Source of the DNA: Cellulomonas fimi
GTDB taxonomy: Bacteria > Actinomycetota > Actinomycetes > Actinomycetales > Cellulomonadaceae
Length of the DNA stretch: 64,000 nt
Assembly (NCBI RefSeq): GCF_028583725.1
Contig: NZ_CP110680.1
Coordinates: 1,550,001-1,614,000 of the forward strand
Reading direction: 5' to 3'
In this document: positions 47,862-57,523 of the stretch, in pieces
Numbering within the stretch: position 1 is the first letter of the stretch
Layout of the letters: every line of letters begins with the position of its first letter
Program-made: the position numbers and the translations under genes
The notes under the pieces: generated by a model
Seen by the model: only the letters and a program-made list of their open reading frames with translations
What the model was told of the DNA's origin: nothing
The model's database searches: none

Positions 47862-48806
47862 TCAGCGCGCCACGACGTTGCGCAGCGGGCGCCCCGCGGC
47901 GAAGGCCGCGTAGTTCTCGGCCACGAGCGCGGCGGCGCCGACCGGTCGCCCGCCCGCGGCGTGCGGGCTCACCAGGACCCGCGGCTCGTCCCACAACGGT
48001 GACGTCACGGGCAGCGGCTCCTCCTCGAACACGTCGAGCGCCGCGCCGGCGAGCCGCCCGGACCGGACGGCGTCGAGCAGCGCGTCCTCGTCGAGCGTCG
48101 CACCCCGGCCGACGTTGACGACCCACGCGTGCGCCGGGAGCAGAGCGAGCACGCGCGCGTCCACGGCGTGCCGGGTCGCGTCGGTCGCCGGCAGCAGGCT
48201 CACGAGCAGGTCGGTGCGGGGGAGCAGGTCCGGCAGGGCGTCGGCGGTCACCACGGGGTAGCCGTGGCGGTCGCCCGCGTGTGTCGCGACGCCCGTGACG
48301 TCCGCGCCGAGCGCGGTGAGCAGCGGCGCGAGGCGGGCCGCGATGGAGCCGAACCCCCAGACGGCGACGCGGGCGCCGGCGAGGGTGCGCAGCGTGTCGG
48401 TCGGGCGCACGGGCTGCAGGCCGCCGAGGTCGGCGGCCCACCGGCGCTCGGCCTGCGCGCGCACGAGGTCCGGCAGGCGCCGGACGACCGCCAGCACGAG
48501 CGCGAGCGTGTGCTCCGCGACCGGACCGTCGTGCAGGCCGCGCCCGGACGTGACGACCACGTCGGGGCCGAACCCCGCGGCGAGCACGGCGTCGGGCCCG
48601 GCGGCGAGCGTCTGCACCCAGCGCAGGTCCGTCAGGCGCTCGGCGCACGCCCGCAGGCTCTCGGGGGTGTTGCCCCACACGACCAGCACCTGGGCGTCGA
48701 GCGCGTCGGCGGGCGGTGGGGCGTCGGGCGCGTACCGGACGACGCGGACGTCCTGCGGAAACGCGGGCGCCTCCTCCAGCGTGGTGGGCAGCAGAACGGT
48801 GATCAC
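47862..48806 (-). CDS. D-2-hydroxyacid dehydrogenase-family protein
   Basis: This 314-aa NAD(P)-dependent dehydrogenase has a Rossmann motif (VAVWGFGSIAARLA), the catalytic Arg in NVGRGATLDEDAL, and the Glu and His positions in DVFEEEPLP and VSPHAAG. It probably reduces a 2-ketoacid or oxidises a D-2-hydroxyacid; the substrate is unknown. The GTG at 48806 is chosen because it follows CATCGT by 8 bases; an ATG at 48824 would almost touch the divergent dosR-like start at 48826. Confidence 0.87.
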   Translation of the reverse strand: MITVLLPTTLEEAPAFPQDVRVVRYAPDAPPPADALDAQVLVVWGNTPESLRACAERLTDLRWVQTLAAGPDAVLAAGFGPDVVVTSGRGLHDGPVAEHTLALVLAVVRRLPDLVRAQAERRWAADLGGLQPVRPTDTLRTLAGARVAVWGFGSIAARLAPLLTALGADVTGVATHAGDRHGYPVVTADALPDLLPRTDLLVSLLPATDATRHAVDARVLALLPAHAWVVNVGRGATLDEDALLDAVRSGRLAGAALDVFEEEPLPVTSPLWDEPRVLVSPHAAGGRPVGAAALVAENYAAFAAGRPLRNVVAR

Positions 48807-48813
48807 ACCTGGA

Positions 48814-48820
48814 TACGATG
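48814..48820. promoter_or_regulatory. Overlapping -10 elements for two divergent genes
   Basis: TACGATG reads as -10 TACGAT on the plus strand (6 bases before the GTG at 48826) and as CATCGT on the minus strand (8 bases before the GTG at 48806). Polymerase could engage it in only one direction at a time. Confidence 0.45.
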
Positions 48821-48825
48821 CCATC

Positions 48826-49497
48826 GTGCCGTCCATCAGCCAGCCGGCAAGGTCCGGACCCATCACCGTCATGATCGTCGACGACCACGAGGTCGTCCGT
48901 CGCGGGATCGCCGAGGTCGTCGAGCGGACCGACGGGATGACCGTCGTCGCCGAGGCCGGGTCGGTGGCCGACGGCGTCCGTCGTGCGGGCCTCGTCCGCC
49001 CGCAGGTCATGCTCGTCGACCTGCAGCTGCCCGACGGGACCGGCATCGACCTCATGCGCGCGGTGCGCGACGCGCAGCCCGACGCGCGCGCGATCGTCCT
49101 CACGTCGTTCGACGACGACGACGCGCTCGCGGCGGCCCTCGAGGCCGGCGCCGCCGCGTACCTGCTGAAGTCCGTGCGCGGCGCCGAGATCACCGACGTG
49201 ATCCGCGCCGTCGCGGCGGGCCGGACGCTGCTCGACGAGCGGACCGTCACGCGGCGCAAGGCCGGCCACGAGGACCCCACGGAGAACCTCACGCCGAGCG
49301 AGCTGCGCGTGCTCGACCTCATCGGCGAGGGCCTGTCGAACCGCGAGATCGCGGAGCGCCTGGGCGTCGCCGAGAAGACCGTCAAGAACCACATCACGTC
49401 GCTGCTCGCGAAGATGGGGCTGCAGCGCCGCACGCAGGTCGCGGCGTGGGTCGCGTCGCGCAAGCACGCGGGGTGGCGCGCCGAGCCCGGTCACTGA
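48826..49497 (+). CDS. NarL/LuxR-family response regulator, DosR/DevR-like
   Basis: This 223-aa regulator has a receiver domain with phospho-acceptor Asp65 (MLVDLQLPDGTG) and the conserved Lys of LLKSVRG, then a LuxR helix-turn-helix (LTPSELRVLDLIGEGLSNREIAERLGVAEKTVKNHI, given in parts: NREIAERLGVAEKTVKNHI is the DNA-reading unit). It resembles DosR/DevR, the hypoxia and nitric-oxide regulator. The partner sensor is the convergent gene at 49528. The start is decided by the leaderless -10 at 48814. Confidence 0.88.
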   Translation: MPSISQPARSGPITVMIVDDHEVVRRGIAEVVERTDGMTVVAEAGSVADGVRRAGLVRPQVMLVDLQLPDGTGIDLMRAVRDAQPDARAIVLTSFDDDDALAAALEAGAAAYLLKSVRGAEITDVIRAVAAGRTLLDERTVTRRKAGHEDPTENLTPSELRVLDLIGEGLSNREIAERLGVAEKTVKNHITSLLAKMGLQRRTQVAAWVASRKHAGWRAEPGH

Positions 49498-49501
49498 CCG
49501 G

Positions 49502-49523
49502 GGGCCGACGCAGACGTCGGCCC
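49502..49523. terminator. Bidirectional terminator between the dosR-like and dosS-like genes
   Basis: A perfect 9-bp stem (49502-49510 with 49515-49523) with loop CAGA lies in the 30-bp gap between the convergent genes. Confidence 0.75.
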
Positions 49524-49527
49524 GCCG

Positions 49528-51276
49528 TCAGGCGAGCGGGGCCTGCCAGGTCAGCAGCGTGCCGCGGCCGTCGGGCGACGCGCCGAGCGTGAACGAGCCG
49601 CCGTGCTGGCGCGCGCGCGACGCGAGGTTGCCCGTGCCCGAGCGGCGGTCGCGGCGCTCCGGCAGGCCGGTGCCGTCGTCCTGGACCTCGACCAGCACGC
49701 GCCCCAGCGGGCCGGTGCCGTTGACCGTGATGCGCACCGTGACCGACGACGCGTGCGCGTGCCGGGCGGCGTTCGCGAGCCCCTCGCGCACGACCGCCAC
49801 GACGTCGTCGGTGAGCTGCTGGCCGACGCGGTCGTCGAACCGGTCCTCCTCGAACGGGTCGTCGGACAGGCCGCCGCCGTCGAGCGACAGGATCACCGAC
49901 GGCGCGAAGCCGAGGCCGGTGCGCGCGAGCGACGCCTCGCGCCGCAGCCGCTCGACGAGCCCCGTCGCGGCGTCCGGGTCGCGCAGCGCGTAGACGATCT
50001 CGCGGATCTGCCGGACGGACGAGTCGACGTTGTCGAGCGCGTCGTCGACGATGCTCAGCAGCTCGCTCGGGTCGACGCCGCGTGCCGCGCGCCGCTTGAC
50101 GGTCTCGAGCTGCATGCCGGTCGCGAAGAGCTGCTGGATCGCGAGGTCGTGCAGGTCGCGCGCGATCCGCTCGCGCTCGTCGAGCAGGGCCGCGACGTCC
50201 TGCGCGTGCCGGGCCTCCGCGAGCACGTACGCGAGGGCCGCCTGCGCGGCGAACGACTCGGCGGTCGCGAGGTCGCCGTCCTCGAAGGGCGGCTCGCCGA
50301 TGCGGCGCAGCAGGATGAGCACGCCCACACCACGTCCCGACGTCTGCATCGGCGCGTACATCGCGGACCCGAACGCGCGCATCGCGGGCACCTTGACGCT
50401 GCGCGACTGCGACAGCGACGGCGTGAGCAACCCCTTGCCCTCGGTCATGACGGTCCACGCGCGGCCGCCCTCGGGCATGACCGTGCCCATGAGCTTGTCC
50501 GCGTCGTGCCCGTCGGCCAGCTCGATGAGCAGCCGGCCGCCGAGGCCGGGGAGCGCGAGCGCGGCGGTGTCGGCGTGCGCGACCTCGCGTGCGGTCGCGG
50601 CGATGTGCTCGAGCGCCTCCTCCTCGTCGATGCCCTCGAGCAGCATCGTCGTGATGTCCTGCCCGGCCCGCAGCCAGTGCTCGCGGCGAGACGACTCGGC
50701 GTAGAGCTGGGCGTTCGCGACGGCGACACCCGCGGCCGCGGCGAGCGAGATGACCGTGCTCTCGTCCTCCTCCGTGAAGCCGCCCGCCTTCTCGGACAGG
50801 TAGAGCTGGCCGTAGATGCGCTCGCCCGTGCGCACCGACGCGCCGAGGAACGACCCCATCGGCGGGTGGTCCTTCGGGAACCCGCGGAACGCCGGGTGGT
50901 CCGTGAGGTCGTCGAGGCGCAGCGCCCCCTCGAGAGGGATCTGCCCCAGCACGCCGAGCGCGTGCGGGGCCGTGCCGAGCATGCGGGCGACGGCTGTCGG
51001 CACGCCCGCGTAGACGAACGTCGTCGACGTGCCGGTGCCGTCGAGCACGTTGATCGCGGCGTACCGCGCTCCCGTGAGCTCGGCGCTGACCTGCACGAAC
51101 CGGTTGAGCACCGACGGGAGGTCGAGCTGCGCGGCGACCGACAGGATCGCACCCAGCAGGTCCGCGACGCCGTCGCCGGTGAGGTCGACGACGGGTTCGG
51201 AGTCGACCTCGCTCAGCACCCCACGGGCGAACGGGGTCCCGACGACGGGACGCTCCACGGGCTCGCGCTCAGCCAT
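49528..51276 (-). CDS. Two-GAF sensor histidine kinase, DosS/DevS-like
   Basis: This 582-aa kinase has two GAF domains (about residues 50-195 and 215-355), a HisKA_3 domain with His376 (RIARDLHDLAIQQLF) and a GHKL ATPase. The first GAF carries FPKDHPPMGSFLG; the same block in mycobacterial DosS/DosT contains the heme-binding His, so His137 is the likely heme ligand. DosS senses oxygen, NO, CO or redox. The ATG at 51276 overlaps the cydC stop by 8 bases, placing the sensor in the cytochrome bd operon. Confidence 0.88.
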   Translation of the reverse strand: MAEREPVERPVVGTPFARGVLSEVDSEPVVDLTGDGVADLLGAILSVAAQLDLPSVLNRFVQVSAELTGARYAAINVLDGTGTSTTFVYAGVPTAVARMLGTAPHALGVLGQIPLEGALRLDDLTDHPAFRGFPKDHPPMGSFLGASVRTGERIYGQLYLSEKAGGFTEEDESTVISLAAAAGVAVANAQLYAESSRREHWLRAGQDITTMLLEGIDEEEALEHIAATAREVAHADTAALALPGLGGRLLIELADGHDADKLMGTVMPEGGRAWTVMTEGKGLLTPSLSQSRSVKVPAMRAFGSAMYAPMQTSGRGVGVLILLRRIGEPPFEDGDLATAESFAAQAALAYVLAEARHAQDVAALLDERERIARDLHDLAIQQLFATGMQLETVKRRAARGVDPSELLSIVDDALDNVDSSVRQIREIVYALRDPDAATGLVERLRREASLARTGLGFAPSVILSLDGGGLSDDPFEEDRFDDRVGQQLTDDVVAVVREGLANAARHAHASSVTVRITVNGTGPLGRVLVEVQDDGTGLPERRDRRSGTGNLASRARQHGGSFTLGASPDGRGTLLTWQAPLA

Positions 51277-53149
51277 GCGTCGCGCCGCCGACCTGCCCCA
51301 CGCGGGATCGCGCACCGTCGCCCTCCCCGGCGTCGCCCTGCTCGCTGTCCAGGGCCACACGGTAGCCCGGGACGCGCGCGAGCAGGCCGTCGTGGGTGCC
51401 GCGCGCCGCGACCGCGCCGTCCTCGAGCCACAGCACCTCGTCGGCCGCGGCGAGCGCGGACACGCGGTGCGTCACGAGCAGCACGCCGCGTCGGCCGCCG
51501 CGCGCCTCGTCGAGCAGCGTCCCGACGAGCCGGTCCGCGGTGGCCGCGTCGAGGTGCTCGGCGGGCTCGTCCACGAGGAGCAGGGGAGCGGGCGCGAGCA
51601 GCGCACGCGCGAGCAGGAGCCGGCGGCGCTCGCCGCCCGAGACGTTGCGCGCGTCGGGGCCCACGAGCGTGTCGAGCCCGTCGGGCAGGCTCGTGAGCCA
51701 CGCGCCGAGGCCGACGCGGTCGAGCGTCGCGCGGGCCTCGTCGGGCGTCACGTCGCCGCGTGCCACGCGCAGGTTCTCCAGCACGGTCGTGCCGAACACG
51801 TGCGCGTCCTCGGTCACGGCGACCACGGCCGCGGCGACGTCCTCCCGCGCGAGCGCGGCGACGTCGGCGCCGTCGAGCCGGACGGCCCCCGCGGCCGGCG
51901 GCAGCAGCCCGGCGAGCGTGAGCAGCGTCGTGGTCTTGCCCGCCCCGCTCGGTCCGACGACCGCGACCGACCGGCCCGCGCGCAGCTCGAGGTCCAGGCC
52001 GCGGACGACCGCTGCACCGTGAGGCCACGCGCACGAGACGGCGTCGGCGCGCAGCACCGCGCGGCGCGCGGCGGCGCGGTCCGGGGTCCCGTCGGCGGAC
52101 GCGGTCCGGGCCGGCGCGTGCGGTCGCGGTGCGACGTCGTCCCGCGGGGCTGCGTCCGACGCACGCACCGGGTCGGCGGACGCGTCGTCCAGCAGCGCGA
52201 GGATGCGCGCGGCGGCCGCCCGCGAGCGCTGCACCTGGATCGCGGCGGCCGGCAGCAGCGACGTCGCCTCGAACGCGGCGAGCGGGGTCAGGACGACGAC
52301 CGCGAGCTCGACGGGCGCGAGCAGGCCGGCGCCCACCGCGGGGACCCCCGTCACGAGCGCCGTCAGCACGGCGAGACCGACGGCGAGCTGACCGAGCGCG
52401 GCAGCGGCGGCGGCGGGACGGGCCCCGGCGTCCGCAGCGGCCGTGACCCGCGCGTGGGCCGCGATGAGCGCCGCGCGCTCGGCGGCGACGCGGCCGGCGA
52501 CGGTCAGCGGTCCGGCGTCGTCGAGCAGCCCCAGCGCGGTCGCGGACAGGTCGGCGCGCGCGGCGGCGGCGCGCCGCTCGGTCGTGCGGGAGGCGCGTGC
52601 GGCCAGCGCGGGGGCGCCGACGCCCGCGACGAGCAGGCACGCGGCGAGCGCCAGGCCCGCCGGCAGCCAGAAGGCGCACATCGCGACGACCGTCCCGAGG
52701 CCCAGGCAGACCGCGACGGCGGCGGGCAGCAGCCCGCGGACCACGACGTCCCCGACGGTGTCCACGTCGGCGCCGACGCGCGCGAGCAGGTCGCCGCGAC
52801 GCACCCCGGCGAGCGCAGCGGTCCGGCCCGCGGCGAGCCGCTCGTACAGCGTGGTGCGGACGTTCGTCATGCCGCGCAGCGCGACGTCGTGCGAGACCAG
52901 CCGCTCGAGGTAGCGCAGCACGCCGCGGCCGATGCCGAACGCCCGCACGCCGACGGTCGCGACGGACAGCTGGAGGACGGGCGGCATCTGCGACGCGCGG
53001 GCGATGAGCCACGCCGACACGGCGGCGAGCGCGACCGCGCAGCCGAGCGCGAGCGTGCCGAGCAGGGTCGCGAGCGCGACGCGGCGCAGGTCGACGTCGA
53101 GCAGGCGGACGGCGCGGCGCAGGGTGCCGCGCGGGACGGGGGTGCTCAC
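51269..53149 (-). CDS. cydC: ABC exporter subunit CydC
   Basis: This 626-aa half-transporter has about six membrane helices and an ATPase domain with Walker A GPSGAGKTT, signature VSGGERRRL and Walker B LLLVDEP. CydDC exports glutathione or cysteine and heme-related cargo and is needed to assemble cytochrome bd. A disordered insert (about 45 residues) separates the membrane and ATPase domains. The GTG overlaps the cydD stop, and the dosS-like gene overlaps its 3' end. The assignment to CydC rather than CydD rests on order and sequence pattern. Confidence 0.9.
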   Translation of the reverse strand: MSTPVPRGTLRRAVRLLDVDLRRVALATLLGTLALGCAVALAAVSAWLIARASQMPPVLQLSVATVGVRAFGIGRGVLRYLERLVSHDVALRGMTNVRTTLYERLAAGRTAALAGVRRGDLLARVGADVDTVGDVVVRGLLPAAVAVCLGLGTVVAMCAFWLPAGLALAACLLVAGVGAPALAARASRTTERRAAAARADLSATALGLLDDAGPLTVAGRVAAERAALIAAHARVTAAADAGARPAAAAAALGQLAVGLAVLTALVTGVPAVGAGLLAPVELAVVVLTPLAAFEATSLLPAAAIQVQRSRAAAARILALLDDASADPVRASDAAPRDDVAPRPHAPARTASADGTPDRAAARRAVLRADAVSCAWPHGAAVVRGLDLELRAGRSVAVVGPSGAGKTTTLLTLAGLLPPAAGAVRLDGADVAALAREDVAAAVVAVTEDAHVFGTTVLENLRVARGDVTPDEARATLDRVGLGAWLTSLPDGLDTLVGPDARNVSGGERRRLLLARALLAPAPLLLVDEPAEHLDAATADRLVGTLLDEARGGRRGVLLVTHRVSALAAADEVLWLEDGAVAARGTHDGLLARVPGYRVALDSEQGDAGEGDGARSRVGQVGGATHG

Positions 53150-54798
53150 GCGGCCACCTGTCCGGCCGTGGACCGCACGGGCACGACGACGTCGGCGCAC
53201 GCCGCGAGGGACGCCCGGTGCGCGACGAGCAGGACCGTCCGGCCCTCGTCGCGCAGCGCCCGGACGGTGTCGAGCACGACCCGCTCGCCGGACGCGTCGA
53301 GGTGAGCGGTCGGCTCGTCGAGCACGACGAGGGGTGCGGGGGACAGGAGCGCGCGCGTGAGCGCGACCCGCTGGCGCTGCCCGACGCTCAGCCCGACGCC
53401 GCCGCGCCCGAGGGTCGTGCCCCAGCCGCCGGGGAGCGTCGCGACGACGGCGTCCAGCCCGGTGAGCGCCGCGGCGCGTGCGCGGGACGCGTCGTCGCCG
53501 CCCACGACCTCGGCGAGCGTGCCGGGCTCGAGGACGGGGCGCTGCGGGAGCCACGTGACCTGCGACCAGAAGGTGTCGCGGTCGATGTCGGCGAGGTCGA
53601 GCACGCCGCCGGGCGCGTCGAGCAGGACGCGGCCCTCGTCGGGCGGCACGAGGCCCAGCAGGACGTCGACGGCGGTGGACTTGCCCGCGCCGCTCGGGCC
53701 GGTGAGCGCGACGACCGTGCCGGGGCGCACCACGAGGTCCAGGCCCGCGGGTGCGAGCCCGTCGGCCGTGGCGACGCCGACGGCGTCGAGCCGCAGCGTC
53801 GCGGTCGCGAGATCGGGCGCGGGGAGCGACCCACGCGCGGGGCGGGGCTCGTCCAGCAGCGCGAACGCCTGCTCGGCGGCCGCGACGCCGTCGACGGCCG
53901 CGTGGTACTGCGCGCCGACCTGCCGCAGCGGCAGGAACACCTCGGGCGCCAGCACCAGCACCGCGAGACCCGTCACGAGGTCGAGGTGCCCCTCGACGAG
54001 CCGCAGGCCGATCCCGACGGCGACGAGCGCGACCGACAGCGTCGTGAGCAGCTCGAGCACCATGCCCGAGAGGAACGCGATGCGCAGCGTGCCCATCGTG
54101 GCGCGGCGGTGCGCGTCGCCGAGCGCCCGGACGCGGGCCGCGGGGCCGCGCTCGCGACCGAGCGCCTGCAGCGTCGGCAGGCCCGCCAGCAGGTCGAGCA
54201 CCTGCGCGCCGAGCCGCTGCATCGTGGCCAGCCCGCGCTCGGAGCGGCCCTGCGTGAGTCGCCCGACGAGCACCATGAAGATCGGGACCAGCGGGATCGT
54301 GCCGACGAGGATCGCGGCCGAGATCCAGTCGAGGCCGAGGACGACGAGCAGCGTGCCGGGCGTGACCGTCGTGGCGAGCACGAGCTGCGGCAGGTACCGC
54401 ACGAAGTACGGCTCGAGCGCGTCGAGCCCGCGCGTGACCAGCGTGACGAGCGCCGGTCCGTGCCCGGCGGCGAGGTGGCGCGGGCCGAGGTCGACGGCGC
54501 GCTCGACGACCGCGTCGCGCAGCTCGCCGACGGCCCGGCTCGCGGCGCGGTGCGCGTACCGCTCCTGCAGCCCGGTGACGAGCACACGTGCGGCGACGAC
54601 GGCCGCGAGGCCGGCGACGAGCGGGGCGATCGTGTCGAGGTCGGCACCGTCGTGCACCGCCCGTCCGAGCGCCCGCGCGAGCAGCAGCGCCTGCGCGACG
54701 ACGAGCGCCGCGGTGAGGACCCCGAGGCCCGCGGTCAGCGCGACGTAGCCGCGTGCGCTGCGCGCGTACCGCAGCAGCCGGGGGTCGAGCGGGCGCAC
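53146..54798 (-). CDS. cydD: ABC exporter subunit CydD
   Basis: This 550-aa half-transporter has six helices in the N-terminal half and an ATPase domain with Walker A GPSGAGKST, signature LSVGQRQRV and Walker B LVVLDEPTAHLD. The signature has Val in place of the first Gly (LSVGQ). With CydC it forms a heterodimeric exporter for cytochrome bd maturation. The GTG at 54798 is one base after the cydB stop. The stop overlaps the cydC start as GTGA. Confidence 0.92.
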   Translation of the reverse strand: MRPLDPRLLRYARSARGYVALTAGLGVLTAALVVAQALLLARALGRAVHDGADLDTIAPLVAGLAAVVAARVLVTGLQERYAHRAASRAVGELRDAVVERAVDLGPRHLAAGHGPALVTLVTRGLDALEPYFVRYLPQLVLATTVTPGTLLVVLGLDWISAAILVGTIPLVPIFMVLVGRLTQGRSERGLATMQRLGAQVLDLLAGLPTLQALGRERGPAARVRALGDAHRRATMGTLRIAFLSGMVLELLTTLSVALVAVGIGLRLVEGHLDLVTGLAVLVLAPEVFLPLRQVGAQYHAAVDGVAAAEQAFALLDEPRPARGSLPAPDLATATLRLDAVGVATADGLAPAGLDLVVRPGTVVALTGPSGAGKSTAVDVLLGLVPPDEGRVLLDAPGGVLDLADIDRDTFWSQVTWLPQRPVLEPGTLAEVVGGDDASRARAAALTGLDAVVATLPGGWGTTLGRGGVGLSVGQRQRVALTRALLSPAPLVVLDEPTAHLDASGERVVLDTVRALRDEGRTVLLVAHRASLAACADVVVPVRSTAGQVAA

Positions 54799-54799
54799 G

Positions 54800-55906
54800 T
54801 CAGCGCGGCTCCGCGTCGCCGGCCGGCACGTCGTCCTCGCGCCCGGCGCCGACCGACGCCGGGACCTGCTCGCGGCTCCTCGTGAACGTCAGGCCCGTGT
54901 GTGCGGGGATGTGCTGGCCGCTGATGCGCTTGCGGAACACCCAGTACGTCCAGCCCTGGTAGAGCAGCACGAGCGGCGTGAGGAACACGGCGACCCACGT
55001 CATCACGGTGAGCGTGTAGTCGGTGGACGACGCGTTGTCGACGGTGAGCGAGTTCGCCGGGTCGAGCGCGGGCATCACGTCGGGGTACATCGACCCGAAG
55101 ATCAGCACGACGACCGCGACGATCGCGACGGCGGACGCGACGAATGCCTGCCCCTCGCGCCGCGCCCGGGTGGCGAGCACCAGCGCGACGAGCGCGAGCG
55201 CGGCGACGGCCACCGCGACCCACGTCCACGCGACCGAGTGGGCGAGCTGCGCCCAGATCGCCCACACGGCCCCGACGGCGAGCGTCGCGACGGACGACCG
55301 CGCGGCGAACGCGCCGGCCCGGGCCCGGACGTCGCCGTCGGACTTGAGCGCGAGGAACACGGCGCCGTGCGTGAGGAAGACGAGCGCGGTGAGCGCGCCG
55401 CCGAGCAGCGCGAACGGGTTGAGCAGCGCGAAGAACCCGCCGACGTACTGGTGGTCGGCGTCGAGCTCGACGCCGCGCACGAGGTTGGCGAACGCGACGC
55501 CCCACAGCACGGCCGGGACCCAGGACCCGACGATGAGCGCGCGGTCGGCCCAGGCGCGCCACCGGTCGTCGTCGATCTTGCCGCGCCACTCGAACGCGAC
55601 GACGCGCACGATGAGCGCGAGCAGGATGAGCAGCAGCGGCAGGTAGAAGCCCGAGAACAGCGTCGCGTACCACTCGGGGAACGCCGCGAAGGTCGCGCCG
55701 CCCGCGGTGAGCAGCCACACCTCGTTGCCGTCCCAGACGGGGCCGATGGTGTTGATCATGACGCGGCGGTCGCGGTCCTTCGCCGCACGGTCGCCCCGGT
55801 TCAGGATGCCCAGCAGCATCCCGACGCCGAAGTCGAACCCCTCGAGCACGAGGTAGCCGGTCCAGAGCACGGCGATGAGCAGGAACCAGACGGTCGACAG
55901 CTCCAT
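54800..55906 (-). CDS. cydB: Cytochrome bd ubiquinol/menaquinol oxidase subunit II
   Basis: This 368-aa subunit has about nine membrane helices. The family blocks VWFLLIAVLWTGYLVLEGFDFG, GPVWDGNEVWLL and DPANSLTVDNASST are present. CydB pairs with CydA in the high-affinity terminal oxidase used at low oxygen; in Actinobacteria the donor is menaquinol. The ATG follows cydA by 18 bases. The C-terminal 30 residues are a disordered tail. Confidence 0.96.
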   Translation of the reverse strand: MELSTVWFLLIAVLWTGYLVLEGFDFGVGMLLGILNRGDRAAKDRDRRVMINTIGPVWDGNEVWLLTAGGATFAAFPEWYATLFSGFYLPLLLILLALIVRVVAFEWRGKIDDDRWRAWADRALIVGSWVPAVLWGVAFANLVRGVELDADHQYVGGFFALLNPFALLGGALTALVFLTHGAVFLALKSDGDVRARAGAFAARSSVATLAVGAVWAIWAQLAHSVAWTWVAVAVAALALVALVLATRARREGQAFVASAVAIVAVVVLIFGSMYPDVMPALDPANSLTVDNASSTDYTLTVMTWVAVFLTPLVLLYQGWTYWVFRKRISGQHIPAHTGLTFTRSREQVPASVGAGREDDVPAGDAEPR

Positions 55907-55924
55907 GGTCGTGGGCTCCCGTTC

Positions 55925-57433
55925 TCAGTACGCGAAGGACAGCGGACGGTCGGTCGACTCGTCGTCCGGGTCCGGTCGGTTGGCGGGGTTGTCGGGGCTC
56001 GGGTCCTTCTCGCTCGCGGCGACGCCCTCGATCGCGTACCGGTGCATGAGCCTGAACCAGATCACGGCGAGCACGCCGTAGAGCGCCGTGAACGCGAGCA
56101 GCGAGGTGAGGATCGTGCCGGGGCCGGTGACGGTCGAGACACCGCGCGCGGTGAGCAGCCACACGCCGTCGACCCCCGACGGGTTCGGGTTGGGCGCGAC
56201 GACCCACGGCTGGCGGCCCATCTCGGTGAAGATCCAGCCGAACGCCGACGCGAGGAACGGGGTCGCGAGCGCCGCGACCGCGAGGCGGGAGACCCACACG
56301 TTCCCCGTGACGCGGCCCTTGCGCGTGACCCAGAGGGCGACGAGCGCGAGCGCGGCGGACCCGGCACCGAAGCCGATCATCAGGCGGAACGACCAGTAGG
56401 TCACCGCGAGGTTCGGCTGGAAGGAGATCGGCTCGCCGTCCTCGCCGGTGAACCCGAACTTCTCCTCGTACTGCGCCTGCAGGTCCTCGACGCCCGGCAG
56501 CGGCGTCGTGAAGTCGCCGTGCGCGAGGAACGAGGTCAGGCCGGGGATCTCGATGACGTGCGAGACGCCCTCGCAGGAGTCGGTGAGGTCGCCGATCGCG
56601 AGGATCGAGAACGGCGCGCCGCCCTCGGTCGTCTGGCAGATCGCCTCGGCCGCCGACATCTTCATCGGCTGCTGCTCGTACATGAGCTTGGCCTGCGCGT
56701 CGCCGCTCACGGCCACGACGATGCCGCCCACGAGCATGGTGATGACGCCGAGCGTGACGGCGGGCCGGTAGACGTCGCGCGCCTCGTCCGCACGGTTCGC
56801 CCGGACCAGCTTGACCATCCACCAGGCGGCGATGCCCGCGACGAACGTGCCCGCGGTGAGGAACGCGGCGCTGATGGTGTGCGGGAACGCGGCGAGCAGC
56901 GTGTTGTTGGTGAGGACGGCGCCGATGTCCGTCATCTCCGCGCGGCCCGTCTCCGGGTTGTACGTCGACCCGACGGGGTGCTGCATCCAGGAGTTCGCGG
57001 CGAGGATGAAGTACGCGGACAGGTTGGTCGCGATCGCGACGGCCCAGATGCAGGCCAGGTGGATCTTCTTGGGCAGCTTGTCCCAGCCGAAGATCCACAG
57101 CCCGAGGAACGTCGACTCGACGAAGAACGCGGCGAGCGCCTCCATCGCGAGCGGCGCCCCGAACACGTCGCCGACGAAGCGCGAGTACTCCGACCACGCC
57201 ATGCCGAACTGGAACTCCTGCACGATGCCGGTGGCGACACCGATCGCGAAGTTGATCAGCAGGAGCTTGCCGAAGAACTTGGTGAGCCGCAGCCACCGCT
57301 CGTTCCCCGTGCGGACCCAGATCGTCTGCATGATCGCGACGAGGGGCGCCAGGCCGATCGTCAGCGGCACGAAGATGAAGTGGTAGACGGTCGTGATGCC
57401 GAACTGCCAGCGGGCGAGATCGAGGGCGTCCAC
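55925..57433 (-). CDS. cydA: Cytochrome bd oxidase subunit I
   Basis: This 502-aa subunit carries the hemes. His18 (TTVYHFIFVPL) corresponds to the known heme ligand near the N-terminus, and the GRQPWVV motif is intact. The quinol loop is of the short type. GGAG lies 8 bases before the GTG start at 57433. It is the first gene of cydA-cydB-cydD-cydC and the dosS-like gene, and its promoter has a DosR-box-like palindrome. Confidence 0.96.
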   Translation of the reverse strand: MDALDLARWQFGITTVYHFIFVPLTIGLAPLVAIMQTIWVRTGNERWLRLTKFFGKLLLINFAIGVATGIVQEFQFGMAWSEYSRFVGDVFGAPLAMEALAAFFVESTFLGLWIFGWDKLPKKIHLACIWAVAIATNLSAYFILAANSWMQHPVGSTYNPETGRAEMTDIGAVLTNNTLLAAFPHTISAAFLTAGTFVAGIAAWWMVKLVRANRADEARDVYRPAVTLGVITMLVGGIVVAVSGDAQAKLMYEQQPMKMSAAEAICQTTEGGAPFSILAIGDLTDSCEGVSHVIEIPGLTSFLAHGDFTTPLPGVEDLQAQYEEKFGFTGEDGEPISFQPNLAVTYWSFRLMIGFGAGSAALALVALWVTRKGRVTGNVWVSRLAVAALATPFLASAFGWIFTEMGRQPWVVAPNPNPSGVDGVWLLTARGVSTVTGPGTILTSLLAFTALYGVLAVIWFRLMHRYAIEGVAASEKDPSPDNPANRPDPDDESTDRPLSFAY

Positions 57434-57523
57434 GTGGGTTCTCCGTGCTCTGCGGACCGGACAAGGCAGGGCAGGTCGCACGGAGGACGCCTCGGCGGGT
57501 GCCCAGCCTGTGGACCTGGGGGA

